Assembly: GCF_000760735.1 (NCBI RefSeq)
Contig: NZ_JMEX01000004.1
Location: 360,062 to 424,061 of the forward strand
DNA length: 64,000 nt
DNA from: Rhodococcoides fascians A44A
GTDB taxonomy: Bacteria; Actinomycetota; Actinomycetes; Mycobacteriales; Mycobacteriaceae
Direction of reading: 5' to 3'
Of the stretch, positions 38,931 through 48,442 are shown piece after piece. A program made the translations under genes and the position numbers. Under the pieces are notes generated by a model. That model was given only the letters and a program-made list of their open reading frames with translations. It was not told the DNA's origin and did no database searches. How positions within the stretch are numbered: the stretch's first letter is position 1; each line of letters starts with the position of its first letter.

Positions 38931-40925
38931 TCACCCCAACGTCTCGGGAAGCTCGATTCGCTCACCCAGCACGTGGTCCGCCAGGAACGCCGTGACCACC
39001 TCGTACCAGATCTTGGCGTGCTGGGGCGTGAGAACCCAGTGGTTCTCGGACGGGAAATACAGTAGGCGGTGATCGGTCCTGCCTTCGTCGTCGGCGGGCA
39101 GTCCGGACTCACTGAGCAGTTCGTACCACAGGCGTAGCCCTTCACCGACCGGCACTCGATAGTCCTTGTCCCCGTGGATCACGAGCATCGGTGTGGAGAT
39201 GTCCGCGACGAACAGGTGCGGCGAGTTCTCGACGGCCATCTCCGGGGACATCTCGCGCTGCCAGTAGTACGCGACGTCGGTGGTGGGACCGAACTGGTCG
39301 AGCGCCCACAGACTCGCGTGGGTGACGATGGCGTCGAACCTGTCGGTGTGGCCGGCGATCCAGTTGGCCATGTATCCGCCGAAGGAACCGCCCATCGCCG
39401 CGGTTCTGGACTCGTCGATGTCGGGGCGCGAGGTGGCCGCGTCCGTGATGGCCATGAGGTCCGTGAACGGCTCCTTGCCCCATCGTCCCCAGCCTCGCTG
39501 CACGAACGCCTGCCCGTAGCCCGTCGACAGAGCCGGATCCGGAAGCAGGACCGCGTATCCCCGAGCGACGAGGAGCCACGGATTCCACCGCCACGACCAT
39601 GTGTTCCACGATCCGAGGGGCCCGCCGTGCACCCAGAGCAGGAGTGGGGCTTTCTCGGCGTCGGACGCGCCGTGCGGCAGAGCCACGTAGCCACGGAGCC
39701 GGTGGCCGTCGTCCGCGGTGGTCTCGATCTCGGCCAGAGTTCCGGGCAGGTCCGGGGCGTCCAGTCCCGAGCGCAGCCGGGTGATCTCGCCCGTCGCGAC
39801 GTCGATGCGCACGGGATGCGCTGGTTCGAGATACGACGCCTCCAACGCGAACACGACACCGTCCGCGGCGGCATGGACATGCGTGTAGGCGGAATCGGTG
39901 TCGGTCACCCGGCGCGCCGCGCCACCCGACACCAGGAAGATCGGCGCTCGTCCGTTCTCGTCGGCGACCACGAGAACGCCGCTACCGTCGGCGAGCCACA
40001 CCGGTTCGGACGGCCACAGATCCCACCCGGGTGCGGATTCGGTCACGGTTCCGTCGGCGAAGGCGTACTCGTGCAACGACACTCGCGGTGCATCCTCGGG
40101 GGTCGACAGAGATTCGCGCACGAACGCGACCCTCGTACCGTCCGGGGAGATCGCAGGCGACGAGAGGTCGGCATCGCTGTCGTCGACGATGATTCGCTGC
40201 TCCCCCGTGTCGAGGTCGATGCGAATCAGGACGGTGCGCGACGTCGCGAGGGCGCCGGCGATCGTCCACGTCGACACCAGAAACCTTCCGTCGTCACTGA
40301 TGTCGTACGACGCTTCCTGCAACGCGCCGGCCGCCGCGTCGGTGAGTCGACGCACGGGCGAGCCGTCCTCGGAGGCGAACAGGTGCGGCGTTGCCGGGCC
40401 GAGGTCGTGGTCCCAGTACCGCACCGGATAACCGGTGTGCAGGACAGCGTCGATCTTGCCGTCCTTGCGCAACAACCGGATTCGATCGTCGTCCGCGTCG
40501 GTTCGAGCCGACGGGTGCACGGCGGAGACCGCCACGAACGTCGGTGCGGCCGTTGCCGTGACGACGCCGGAGAAGCCGGCGCCGCGTGAGGCGACGACGT
40601 ACGCTTCACCTCCGCCGGAAGGCAGCGACCATATCGCCGACGATTCGTCGTCCTTCGACGCCCGACGAGTGAACAGGAGATCACCCGAGGCGGTGAATGT
40701 CGGGCCGCTCGAGCCGTCGTCGTTCCAGGTGAGGCGCCGCGCGTCGGACTCACCGGTCGCGTCGACCTCCCAGAGGGCACCGACGTACTTCGACCCGGCG
40801 GAATCGGGCCGCGAGATCGTGACCACGACGCGACGACCGTCGCGTGCGACGGCGAGATCGGTGACCCGCGGTTCGGCGACGTACCGATCCAGGTCGTCGA
40901 AGATTCCGGTCGGTCGCTGTGGCAC
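38931..40925 (-). CDS. S9 family prolyl oligopeptidase / acyl-aminoacyl peptidase
   Basis: A 664-residue serine peptidase. The N-terminal half (about 10-390) is a seven-bladed beta-propeller with repeats such as SPAISPDGTRVAFVRES. The catalytic alpha/beta-hydrolase follows: LLLWVHGGPLGSW, the nucleophile serine in AMGGSFGGYMANW, the aspartate in VIHGDKDYRVP and the histidine in YFPSENHWVL. Such enzymes cleave short peptides in the cytoplasm; no signal peptide is visible. I chose the GTG at 40925 because GAGGAG lies seven bases upstream; an ATG at 40958 would add 11 residues. It is in the same orientation as valS and may share its transcript. Confidence 0.92.
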   Translation of the reverse strand: MPQRPTGIFDDLDRYVAEPRVTDLAVARDGRRVVVTISRPDSAGSKYVGALWEVDATGESDARRLTWNDDGSSGPTFTASGDLLFTRRASKDDESSAIWSLPSGGGEAYVVASRGAGFSGVVTATAAPTFVAVSAVHPSARTDADDDRIRLLRKDGKIDAVLHTGYPVRYWDHDLGPATPHLFASEDGSPVRRLTDAAAGALQEASYDISDDGRFLVSTWTIAGALATSRTVLIRIDLDTGEQRIIVDDSDADLSSPAISPDGTRVAFVRESLSTPEDAPRVSLHEYAFADGTVTESAPGWDLWPSEPVWLADGSGVLVVADENGRAPIFLVSGGAARRVTDTDSAYTHVHAAADGVVFALEASYLEPAHPVRIDVATGEITRLRSGLDAPDLPGTLAEIETTADDGHRLRGYVALPHGASDAEKAPLLLWVHGGPLGSWNTWSWRWNPWLLVARGYAVLLPDPALSTGYGQAFVQRGWGRWGKEPFTDLMAITDAATSRPDIDESRTAAMGGSFGGYMANWIAGHTDRFDAIVTHASLWALDQFGPTTDVAYYWQREMSPEMAVENSPHLFVADISTPMLVIHGDKDYRVPVGEGLRLWYELLSESGLPADDEGRTDHRLLYFPSENHWVLTPQHAKIWYEVVTAFLADHVLGERIELPETLG

Positions 40926-40993
40926 GGGCGCGCTCCTCGGTGATCGAAGTCCAGGCATGCCCGGCCGATGTTACGGACCGGACACGCGTGGGA

Positions 40994-41776
40994 TCACCTC
41001 GGTCCGAGCTCTTCCCTCAACTGCGTGAGAGTCCGGGCCAGGATACGAGAGACGTGCATTTGCGAGATGCCCATCCGCTCGGCGATCTGTGTCTGCGTCA
41101 TGGACCCGAAGAACCGGAGGATCACGATCTGCCGCTCACGCTCCGGCAGTTTCTCGAGCGCGGGCCGGACGGTCAGGTAACTTTCCATCTTCTCGAGCTC
41201 GGGATCGTTGGAGCCCAACGTGTCCATCAGCGGCAGGCGGTCGTCGCTGACGACGGAGTCGACGGAGACGGTCTGGTAGGCACTGCGCGCAAGCAGGGCC
41301 TGCGTTGCTTCCTTGACGTCGATGTCCAGTTCCGCGGCGATTTCACTCGCGGTCGGGGCTCGTCCCAACTTCTGCGACAGCGTGCCGACAGCGCCGGAGA
41401 TCATCGAGTTGAGTTCTTTCATGCGCCGTGGCACACGAACCGACCATCCCGCGTCGCGGAAATAGCGTCGAGCCTCACCCATGATCGTGGGGACGGCGAA
41501 GGAGACGAAGTCGGATCCGCGCTCGATGTCGAATCTGTCGACGGCGTTGACCAGACCCAGCCGGGCGACCTGGAGCAGATCCTCGTGCGCTTCGCCTCGA
41601 CCACCGAAGCGCCTCGCAATGTGCTCGGCGAGCGGTAGGCAGCGAGTGATGATGCGGTCGCGGAGCACTTGCTTCTGAGGAGAATCCTCCATCGCCTGCA
41701 TCTGCTGGATGAGAGGAACGACTTCGCTGTAGTCGTCCGACTGACGCCGCGTAGATTTTTCGTACGGCACGGGCAC
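40994..41776 (-). CDS. sigF: Alternative sigma factor of the SigB/SigF/SigG group
   Basis: A 260-residue sigma factor. Region 2 runs from CLPLAEHIARRFGG through AHEDLLQVARLGLVNAVDRFD to SFAVPTIMGEARRYFRDAGW; region 3 has PRRMKELN; region 4 ends in LPERERQIVILRFFGSMTQTQIAERMGISQMHVSRIL. It lacks region 1.1, as general-stress sigma factors do. It directs RNA polymerase to stress and stationary-phase promoters. The GTG at 41776 shares one base with the stop of the RsbW-type gene, the usual anti-sigma/sigma coupling. A SigF-like promoter lies upstream of the pair. Confidence 0.93.
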   Translation of the reverse strand: MPVPYEKSTRRQSDDYSEVVPLIQQMQAMEDSPQKQVLRDRIITRCLPLAEHIARRFGGRGEAHEDLLQVARLGLVNAVDRFDIERGSDFVSFAVPTIMGEARRYFRDAGWSVRVPRRMKELNSMISGAVGTLSQKLGRAPTASEIAAELDIDVKEATQALLARSAYQTVSVDSVVSDDRLPLMDTLGSNDPELEKMESYLTVRPALEKLPERERQIVILRFFGSMTQTQIAERMGISQMHVSRILARTLTQLREELGPR

Positions 41777-42198
41777 TAGGAGCTGCTCCTCCGCTTGACC
41801 ACGTCGACTACGACCGACGAGCCGCCCTCGACCGAGGACGCGGCAAGCGAGATCGAGTCGGTGAGGGTCTGAAGCACGTGCCAGCCGAAGCTGTCTCCTC
41901 GCGGAATGCGGTCGGAGTCCACCACCGACGTCGTGGAGATTCGAATGCCACCGTCGCTGACGAGAAACGAACACGACAATTCCGCACCCGGCAGCGCGCC
42001 GGAGATCAACTCCGAACACACCTCGTCGACGACGAGCTTGATGTCGGCGATGTCGTCGAGGGTGAAGTCCCCCAGTACCGCAAGTGTTTCGGCCACCGCG
42101 CGCACCACTGGAAGCTGATCGGCGTCCGCGACCACCCTCAGCTCGACCGGTGCGCCGGAATTTCGTTCCAGCTCTTCGATCTTGCCGACGCCAGTCAT
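41776..42198 (-). CDS. rsbW: RsbW-type anti-sigma factor / serine kinase
   Basis: A 140-residue GHKL ATPase. VRAVAETLAVLGDFTLDDIADIKLVVDEVCSELI contains the N-box (the Asn is replaced by Ser/Glu-type residues, as in mycobacterial UsfX/RsbW), and GGIRISTTS and GDSFGWHVLQTLTD follow. Such proteins bind and inactivate the partner sigma factor and may phosphorylate an anti-anti-sigma factor. No anti-anti-sigma gene is next to it. It is the promoter-proximal gene of the rsbW-sigF pair. The atypical N-box raises the possibility that it binds sigma but has weak kinase activity. Confidence 0.88.
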   Translation of the reverse strand: MTGVGKIEELERNSGAPVELRVVADADQLPVVRAVAETLAVLGDFTLDDIADIKLVVDEVCSELISGALPGAELSCSFLVSDGGIRISTTSVVDSDRIPRGDSFGWHVLQTLTDSISLAASSVEGGSSVVVDVVKRRSSS

Positions 42199-42292
42199 TC
42201 GCGCTCCCTATCCATCGTTTCGCAACAATCGCTGTCGTTTCCCTCGGGCTGAACATAGAGGCCACACAGCTCGAGTGCGCGCCGCGATCAGA

Positions 42293-42318
42293 GTACCCGG
42301 GGCCGTCACGTTCAATCC
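42293..42318 (-). promoter_or_regulatory. Putative SigF-type promoter of rsbW-sigF
   Basis: On the minus strand GGATT, a 15-base spacer, then GGGTAC, which fits the mycobacterial SigF pattern (GGWWT, 16-17 bases, GGGTAY) with a slightly short spacer. It lies about 95 bases before the rsbW start and suggests autoregulation. The region is shared with the divergent malQ. Confidence 0.5.
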
Positions 42319-42358
42319 TGCGAGATCCTCCCCGCGAATGTGCGCCGTCCGTTCGGAC

Positions 42359-44632
42359 ATGACGACGGCGGTGGATGCTGGCACGATCGGGAGCGTGACC
42401 TACACAGCGCTGCTGCGCGATCTTGCCCGTGAGTGTGGAGTGTCGACGGCCTACCGAGGCTGGGATCGCCGAGAGCACGAGGTATCCGAGGACACACTGC
42501 GCAGAATTCTCGCTGCGCGCGGAATCTCGGCGTCCGACGAGGCGGAGGTTCGGCAGGCGATGGCCGACCTCGAGCAGTTGCCGTGGCGTCGCATGCTTCC
42601 TCCGGTCGTCGTCACCGTGGAGGGTGACGGTGACGCGACGATCGCCGTACACGTTCCACACGGTGATCCGGTGGACGTGCACCTCGAGACGGAGTTCGGG
42701 GAGCGCAGATCGCTCGTCCAGCGCCAGGTCTGGGTGGAGCCTCGCGAGATCGACGGATCACTCGTCGGGCGAGCGACCTTCGAGATTCCCGCCGACCTCC
42801 CACTCGGCTGGCACACCGTGGTGGCGGTCAGCTCGCCGGACGGCCGAGAACAGCGGACCGCGAGCGGCGTGGTCGTGACGACGCCGCAGCGGCTGTCGCC
42901 CAACGACGCCCTTCTCGGTCGGAGCGGGAGTGGAGCCGGCAGGAACGACCCAGAAGGCGGGAGTGGAGCCGGCAGGAACGACCCAGAAGGCGGGAGTGGA
43001 GCCGGCAGGAACGATGCTGGGTTCAGGCAGCGGCTCGGATCGATGACGCAGTTGTACTCGCTCCGATCCGATCGATCCTGGGGTGTCGGGGACTACGGCG
43101 ATCTCGCCGACCTCGCGTCCATCACCGGCCGTCACCATGATTTCGATTACGTCCTGGTCAATCCGCTGCACGCGCAGAGGCCGGTTCCGCCTGTCGAGGC
43201 GTCGCCGTACCTCCCCACTACTCGACGCTTCTTCGATCCGATGTACATCCGAATCGAGGACATTCCGGAAACTGCGTACCTCCCTCGGGATCAGTACGCG
43301 AAGGTCAGGGAAGCCGCTCGGTCGTTCGCGCGGGCCAACAAGCGGACCGGCCGCATCGATCGTGACCCGTCGTTCCGGGCGAAACTGAAATCGGCCAAAA
43401 GAATCTTCGCGGTTCCGCGATCCGCGGCCCGGCAGGCGGAGTTCGACGCGTTCTGCGAACGTGAGGGAGGCGGCCTCGACGACTTCGCCCTGTGGTGCGC
43501 GCTCGCGGAGAAGTACGGACCCGAGCACGCTGTGTGGGCGGACAAGGCGTCGCACCCGGGGACCTCGTTCGCGTCGGAGTTCCGCACGACTGCCGCCGAG
43601 AAGATCCTGTTCCACAAGTGGCTTCAGTGGATCTGCGACGAGCAACTGGCACGCGCGCAGCGCACCGCGACGGCCGCGGGGATGGACATCGGGATCATGC
43701 ACGATCTGGCCGTCGGTGTGCACCGTCAGGGGGCGGACGCCTGGACCTTGGGGTCGGCCTTGACCACGGGGGTGACCGTCGGCGCACCGCCGGACAATTT
43801 CAATCAGCAGGGACAGAACTGGAACCAACCGCCGTGGAATCCGGACGAGCTCGAAGAGCGGGCGTACGGGCCGTATCGGGACATGTTGCGGACGGTTCTT
43901 CGGCATGCGGGCGGTATTCGAGTGGACCACATCCTCGGCCTGTTTCGACTGTGGTGGATCCCGGAGGAGTCGTCGAGCGCTGCGGACGGGGCGTACGTCG
44001 AGTACGACCACGAAGCGTTGATCGGAATCCTCGTGCTCGAAGCGGAGCGGGCCGGGGCGGTCGTCGTCGGGGAGGATCTCGGGGTGTTCGAGCCGCGGGT
44101 GCAGGAGTATCTGGGCAGGCGTGGACTGTTCGGCACCTCGATCCTGTGGTTCGAGAACGACGGCGATGCCCCCATTCCGCCCGAGGACTACCGGGAACTC
44201 TGCCTGACGACGGTGACCACACACGACCTGCCGCCGACGGTGGGATACCTACGCGGGGAACATATTGCGCTCCGCTCGCGTCTCGGGTTGCTCGAGCGCG
44301 ATCTGGAGGCCGAGATCGAGCAGGATGCCGCCGGGCGAGAGGCGGTGCTCGACCTTGCTCGGACCCGAGGACTTCTCGCCGCGGACGCGTCGGAGAAGGA
44401 GACGGTGGAGGCGCTGTACCGGCTGCTGCAGCGCAGTCCATCGACCCTGCTCGGGATAGCGCTCGTGGATCTCGTGGGCGAGAACCGGATTCAGAACCAA
44501 CCCGGCACCGACGAGACGCAGTACAAGAATTGGCGGATTCCACTCGCCGATCACAAGGGCAAGGCGGTATGGGTGGACGATCTGGTCGACCACCCCAGGC
44601 TGGTGTCACTGGTTCGGGCGCTTCGCGAGTGA
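42359..44632 (+). CDS. malQ: 4-alpha-glucanotransferase (amylomaltase)
   Basis: A 757-residue GH77 enzyme of the long actinobacterial form, with about 200 N-terminal residues of beta-sandwich-like sequence before the barrel ([24 protein letters not shown]). The catalytic nucleophile is the aspartate in [17 protein letters not shown], the acid/base is in [12 protein letters not shown], and [17 protein letters not shown] supplies a third. It moves glucan chains between maltooligosaccharides in glycogen turnover. Around residues 189-218 a 33-bp tandem repeat inserts [11 protein letters not shown] units at the domain junction. The ATG at 42359 is chosen; a GTG at 42395 is an alternative. fdhD follows after 16 bases. 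Confidence 0.93.
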   Translation: MTTAVDAGTIGSVTYTALLRDLARECGVSTAYRGWDRREHEVSEDTLRRILAARGISASDEAEVRQAMADLEQLPWRRMLPPVVVTVEGDGDATIAVHVPHGDPVDVHLETEFGERRSLVQRQVWVEPREIDGSLVGRATFEIPADLPLGWHTVVAVSSPDGREQRTASGVVVTTPQRLSPNDALLGRSGSGAGRNDPEGGSGAGRNDPEGGSGAGRNDAGFRQRLGSMTQLYSLRSDRSWGVGDYGDLADLASITGRHHDFDYVLVNPLHAQRPVPPVEASPYLPTTRRFFDPMYIRIEDIPETAYLPRDQYAKVREAARSFARANKRTGRIDRDPSFRAKLKSAKRIFAVPRSAARQAEFDAFCEREGGGLDDFALWCALAEKYGPEHAVWADKASHPGTSFASEFRTTAAEKILFHKWLQWICDEQLARAQRTATAAGMDIGIMHDLAVGVHRQGADAWTLGSALTTGVTVGAPPDNFNQQGQNWNQPPWNPDELEERAYGPYRDMLRTVLRHAGGIRVDHILGLFRLWWIPEESSSAADGAYVEYDHEALIGILVLEAERAGAVVVGEDLGVFEPRVQEYLGRRGLFGTSILWFENDGDAPIPPEDYRELCLTTVTTHDLPPTVGYLRGEHIALRSRLGLLERDLEAEIEQDAAGREAVLDLARTRGLLAADASEKETVEALYRLLQRSPSTLLGIALVDLVGENRIQNQPGTDETQYKNWRIPLADHKGKAVWVDDLVDHPRLVSLVRALRE
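42924..43015. repeat. 33-bp tandem repeat inside malQ
   Basis: Two full 33-bp units (42924-42956, 42957-42989) and most of a third. The core is GGAGTGGAGCCGGCAGGAA then CGACC. It differs from the repeat at 9595-9707 by a few bases only, has the same 33-bp period and also keeps the frame open. Confidence 0.9.
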
Positions 44633-44648
44633 GGCGCATAATCGACTC

Positions 44649-45473
44649 ATGGGACGTATAACCGCTCGCCGTCCGGTCGTCCGGATTCGCGGCTCTCACG
44701 AGTCATCCCGTCCCGACACCCTCGTCGTGGAGGAACCGCTGGAGATCAGGGTGAACGGGTCCGCGCTCGCGGTCACGATGCGCACCCCCGGCCACGACGT
44801 GGAACTCGCGCACGGGTTCCTGTTGACCGAAGGCGTGATCTCGGGCCGAGACGACATCGCTGTCGCGCGGTACTGCGACGGTGTCGACGACGAGGGGCAG
44901 AACACCTACAACGTCCTCGACGTCACACTGGCCGAGGGCGTCGCACCGCCCGAACCCGGTGTGGAACGCAACTTCTACACCACGTCGTCGTGCGGGGTGT
45001 GCGGCAAGGGGTCGCTCGACGCGGTCCGACTGAAGAGCCGTTTCTCCCCCGCCGGCGACGACGTCCGCGTGAAGGCGTCCGTCCTGGCCACGATGCCGGG
45101 GACCCTGCGTGAATCTCAGAAGGTGTTCGACTCCACCGGCGGACTGCACGCGGCCGGTCTCTTCGACGCGGACGGCACCATGCTCGCGCTGCGCGAGGAC
45201 GTCGGCCGTCACAACGCCGTCGACAAGGTCGTCGGTTGGGCTGCGTCGCAGGATCGGATCCCGGCCGCAGGCACGGTGTTGATGGTGAGTGGCCGCGCAT
45301 CGTTCGAACTCGCCCAGAAGGCAGTGATGGCGGGCATACCCGTCCTGGCCGCGGTGTCGGCGCCGTCGTCGCTGGCGGTGGATCTCGCCGACGAGTCGGG
45401 CCTGACGGTGGTCGGGTTCCTACGTGGCGAGAACATGAACCTGTACTCGCACACGCACCGCATCACACGCTGA
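44649..45473 (+). CDS. fdhD: Formate dehydrogenase accessory sulfurtransferase FdhD
   Basis: A 274-residue protein. [12 protein letters not shown] and [17 protein letters not shown] open it; the active-site [11 protein letters not shown] has the two cysteines that carry sulfur from IscS to the molybdenum cofactor of formate dehydrogenase; [15 protein letters not shown] and [18 protein letters not shown] complete it. No formate dehydrogenase gene is in the window. Its last 11 bases overlap the tail of pcaJ on the other strand. Confidence 0.95.
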   Translation: MGRITARRPVVRIRGSHESSRPDTLVVEEPLEIRVNGSALAVTMRTPGHDVELAHGFLLTEGVISGRDDIAVARYCDGVDDEGQNTYNVLDVTLAEGVAPPEPGVERNFYTTSSCGVCGKGSLDAVRLKSRFSPAGDDVRVKASVLATMPGTLRESQKVFDSTGGLHAAGLFDADGTMLALREDVGRHNAVDKVVGWAASQDRIPAAGTVLMVSGRASFELAQKAVMAGIPVLAAVSAPSSLAVDLADESGLTVVGFLRGENMNLYSHTHRITR

Positions 45474-46101
45474 GTGTTGCTCCCGTCGCCGCGCGCACCT
45501 CGTCCTCGGTGATCCCGGGGGCCGTCTCGACGAGCCTCAAGCCGTCGGCCGTCACGTCGAGCACGGCCATGTCGGTGATGATTCGCTGAACGCACCCGAC
45601 GCCGGTGAGCGGAAGAGTGCAGGAGTCGAGGATCTTGGGCTCGCCCTTCTTCGACACGTGCTCCATCATGACGATGACTCGACGAGCTCCGTGCACCAGA
45701 TCCATCGCCCCGCCCATGCCTTTGACCATGTGGCCGGGGATCATCCAGTTCGCGAGGTCTCCCGTGGCGCTGACCTGCATCGCGCCCAGTACGGCGACGT
45801 CCACCTGACCGCCGCGGATCATCCCGAACGATTGCGAGGAATCGAAGTACGACGCACCGGGGAGAACGGTGATGGTCTCCTTGCCCGCATTGATGATCTC
45901 GGGGTCGAGTTCGTCCTCGGTCGGGTACGGCCCGACTCCGAGAACCCCGTTCTCGGAGTGCAGGATCACGGTGATGTCGGTCGGTAGGTAGTTCGGCACG
46001 AGGGTGGGCATACCGATGCCGAGGTTGACGTATTCACCGTCGTTCAGTTCCTGGGCCACACGAGCAGCCATCTGCTCACGCGTCAGTTTCGGGGAAGTCA
46101 T
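45463..46101 (-). CDS. pcaJ: 3-oxoadipate CoA-transferase subunit B
   Basis: A 212-residue beta subunit. [17 protein letters not shown] is the oxyanion loop; the catalytic glutamate is in [28 protein letters not shown] and [12 protein letters not shown] follow. With PcaI it moves CoA from succinyl-CoA to 3-oxoadipate. The ATG overlaps the pcaI stop by four bases. Related succinyl-CoA:acetoacetate transferases look alike, but the position beside pcaHGBLRF supports PcaJ. Confidence 0.93.
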   Translation of the reverse strand: MTSPKLTREQMAARVAQELNDGEYVNLGIGMPTLVPNYLPTDITVILHSENGVLGVGPYPTEDELDPEIINAGKETITVLPGASYFDSSQSFGMIRGGQVDVAVLGAMQVSATGDLANWMIPGHMVKGMGGAMDLVHGARRVIVMMEHVSKKGEPKILDSCTLPLTGVGCVQRIITDMAVLDVTADGLRLVETAPGITEDEVRAATGATLSV

Positions 46102-46847
46102 GATCGCACCGTCCGCTGCTCGATTCCTACGTGTACCGGCCCGACGTGCACCACTCGTTGGACGTGGATCCCGGGCGTGTGGACGTCGTCGGGGGCGATC
46201 TCGCCCGGCTCGACGAGGTGCTCGACCTGCGCGATGGTGACGCGACCCGAGGCCGCGGCCGGAGGATTGAAGTTTCTGGCGCTGGCGTGGAAGACCAGGT
46301 TGCCGTGCCGGTCGCCCTTCCACGCGTGGACCAGCGCGTAGTCGGCGACGATGCCGCGTTCCATGACGTAGGTGACCCCGTCGAACTCGCGCGTCTCCTT
46401 GGGCGGACTCGCCACCGCGATTCCGCCGCTGCCGTCGTACCGGAGTGGCAGACCACCGTCGGCGACCTGCGTTCCGACGCCGGCGGGCGTGAAAAACGCC
46501 GGGATGCCCGCTCCCCCGGCCCGCAACCTTTCCGCGAGCGTTCCCTGCGGCGTCAGTTCGACCTCGAGTTCACCGGCCAGATACTGGCGGGCGAACTCCT
46601 TGTTGGAGCCGACGTAGGAGCTGATCGTTCGACGGATGCGTCGTTTCTCCAGCAGGATTCCCAGACCGAATCCGTCTGTGCCGCAGTTGTTGCTGACGAC
46701 CTCGAGGTCGGTTGCTCCCTGCTGCAGCACCGCGTCGATCAAAATCTCCGGGACCCCGACCAGTCCGAATCCTCCGACGGCGACGGACGCCCCGTCGGGC
46801 ATGTCGGCAACGGCTTCGGAGGCACTCGCCACCACTTTGTCCATCAT
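46098..46847 (-). CDS. pcaI: 3-oxoadipate CoA-transferase subunit A
   Basis: A 249-residue alpha subunit. [50 protein letters not shown] and [13 protein letters not shown] are family blocks. It starts at one of two consecutive ATGs (46847, 46844), and the Shine-Dalgarno is weak. The divergent 186-base gap to pcaH holds several copies of a GCGAACA-like half-site. PcaIJ activates 3-oxoadipate for cleavage by PcaF. Confidence 0.92.
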   Translation of the reverse strand: MMDKVVASASEAVADMPDGASVAVGGFGLVGVPEILIDAVLQQGATDLEVVSNNCGTDGFGLGILLEKRRIRRTISSYVGSNKEFARQYLAGELEVELTPQGTLAERLRAGGAGIPAFFTPAGVGTQVADGGLPLRYDGSGGIAVASPPKETREFDGVTYVMERGIVADYALVHAWKGDRHGNLVFHASARNFNPPAAASGRVTIAQVEHLVEPGEIAPDDVHTPGIHVQRVVHVGPVHVGIEQRTVRS

Positions 46848-46876
46848 GCCGCCGACCATACCCAAAAATGTGCGCT

Positions 46877-46988
46877 GTGTGAACACCTCGCCACCATGCG
46901 AACATTTGTGGCTGTTTTTGTTGCCTGGCCCACTACCGGCGGTCTACGATCGTTCGCATAGCGGCGAGAAGTCCACATCACGAACATG
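46877..46988. promoter_or_regulatory. Array of half-sites in the pcaI-pcaH divergent promoter
   Basis: Four related elements: GTGTGAACAC (46877-46886), ATGCGAACAT (46896-46905), GTTCGCATAG (46952-46961, inverted) and CACGAACATG (46979-46988). The second and third form an inverted pair with eight matching bases. They are the likely PcaR binding region. Confidence 0.55.
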
Positions 46989-47033
46989 CGGTCGCCGCGC
47001 ACCGTCACGTAACTTTCCCGTGAGGAACCACCG

Positions 47034-47780
47034 ATGCTCCCTCTACCGCCGAACCACTCGATCACCGTCGACCCGGCCGGCCCGTACCGCGACCAGACCG
47101 GCGTCAACGCGCCGCGTGATTTCGCCGAGTACCGCACCACCGCACTGCGTCACCCCAAGCAACCATTGATCCTTCTGCCCCAACGCCTCACCGAGATCAC
47201 CGGACCGGTGCTCGGCGAAGGACGGGTCACGGCCGCGGACGCCGACCTGACCCTCGTGAACGGCGGTGAGGCGCAAGGACAACGCATCATCGTGCACGGC
47301 CGAGTGCTCGACAGTGACGGGAAAGCCGTGCCTGACACACTCGTCGAGGTATGGCAGGCCAACGCAGGCGGCCGATATCGTCACGCCGGTGACACCTGGC
47401 CCGCTCCACTCGACCCCCATTTCGACGGCGTCGGCCGAGTGCTGACCGACTCGGCAGGCAACTACCGCTTCACGACGATCAAGCCGGGCGCCTACCCGTG
47501 GGGCAACCACCACAACGCGTGGCGACCGGCGCACATTCACTTCTCGCTGTTCGGCCAGGCGTTCACGCAGCGCCTCGTCACGCAGATGTACTTCCCGGAC
47601 GATCCGATGTTCTTCCAGGACCCGATCTTCAACTCGGCGCCCGAGGATGCCAGGGCCCGCATGATCAGCGCGTTCGATTACGAAGCGACGCAGGACAACT
47701 GGGCATTGGGTTTCCGATTCGACATCGTTCTTCGCGGACGCAATGCCACTCCGTTCGAAGGGGACGACCACGATGACTGA
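47034..47780 (+). CDS. pcaH: Protocatechuate 3,4-dioxygenase beta subunit
   Basis: A 248-residue intradiol dioxygenase subunit. GQRIIVHGRVLDSDGKAVPDTLVEVWQANAGGRY is the family signature, and the iron ligands (two Tyr, two His) are in YPWGNHHNAWRPAHIHFS and the preceding tyrosine. It opens protocatechuate to 3-carboxy-cis,cis-muconate. GAGGAA lies seven bases before the ATG. It is the first gene of pcaHGBLRF, all overlapping or nearly so. Confidence 0.97.
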   Translation: MLPLPPNHSITVDPAGPYRDQTGVNAPRDFAEYRTTALRHPKQPLILLPQRLTEITGPVLGEGRVTAADADLTLVNGGEAQGQRIIVHGRVLDSDGKAVPDTLVEVWQANAGGRYRHAGDTWPAPLDPHFDGVGRVLTDSAGNYRFTTIKPGAYPWGNHHNAWRPAHIHFSLFGQAFTQRLVTQMYFPDDPMFFQDPIFNSAPEDARARMISAFDYEATQDNWALGFRFDIVLRGRNATPFEGDDHDD

Positions 47781-48426
47781 GCCTGTGTCCGACAGCGGCG
47801 CCCTTGCCCCTCGATACCCGGTTGCGCCGGGCAGCAACTTCACGACGGTCCCGTTCGGCCAGACACCCTCGCAGACCGTCGGACCCTACCTGCACATCGG
47901 GTTGCCGTGGCCGGACGGGCCAGACGTGGTTCCGGCGGGCACCGCAGGCTCCGTGGACATCTCGGTGACCGTCCTCGACGGCAATCGCACGCCGCTGGCC
48001 GACGCGATGATCGAGACGTGGCAGGCGGATGCGTCGGGCCGGTTCGATCACGCCGACGACCCGCGTGGCCGCCGGACACCGACTCCGGCGGGTTTCCGCG
48101 GGTTCGGCCGAGCTGTCGCGGACGCGACCGGCACCGCAACTGTCCACACCGTCAAACCTGGCGCCCTCCCCGCCGAGAACGACATGATCGAGGCCCCGCA
48201 CATCGACGTCGGCATCTTTGCTCGCGGCGTGCTCGAGCGACTCGTCACCCGCCTCTACTTCCCCGACGAGACCGAGGCCAACGCGTCGGATCCGGTGTTG
48301 TCGGGGTTGGACGCGCGCCAGGCCGCGAAGCTCGTCGCGACGGCGACTCCCACCGGATATCACCTGAATGTGGTACTTCAAGACGAGAACCCGAACGGCG
48401 ACGAAACTCCGTTCTTCGAGCTGTGA
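47773..48426 (+). CDS. pcaG: Protocatechuate 3,4-dioxygenase alpha subunit
   Basis: A 217-residue alpha subunit. TPSQTVGPYLHIGLPW, GSVDISVTVLDGNRTPLADAMIETWQADASGRF and PHIDVGIFARGVLERLVTRLYFPDE fit PcaG; it lacks the full set of iron ligands, as expected for this subunit. The ATG overlaps the pcaH stop by eight bases. Confidence 0.97.
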   Translation: MTEPVSDSGALAPRYPVAPGSNFTTVPFGQTPSQTVGPYLHIGLPWPDGPDVVPAGTAGSVDISVTVLDGNRTPLADAMIETWQADASGRFDHADDPRGRRTPTPAGFRGFGRAVADATGTATVHTVKPGALPAENDMIEAPHIDVGIFARGVLERLVTRLYFPDETEANASDPVLSGLDARQAAKLVATATPTGYHLNVVLQDENPNGDETPFFEL

Positions 48427-48442
48427 CGAACGAAAGCGAGTC

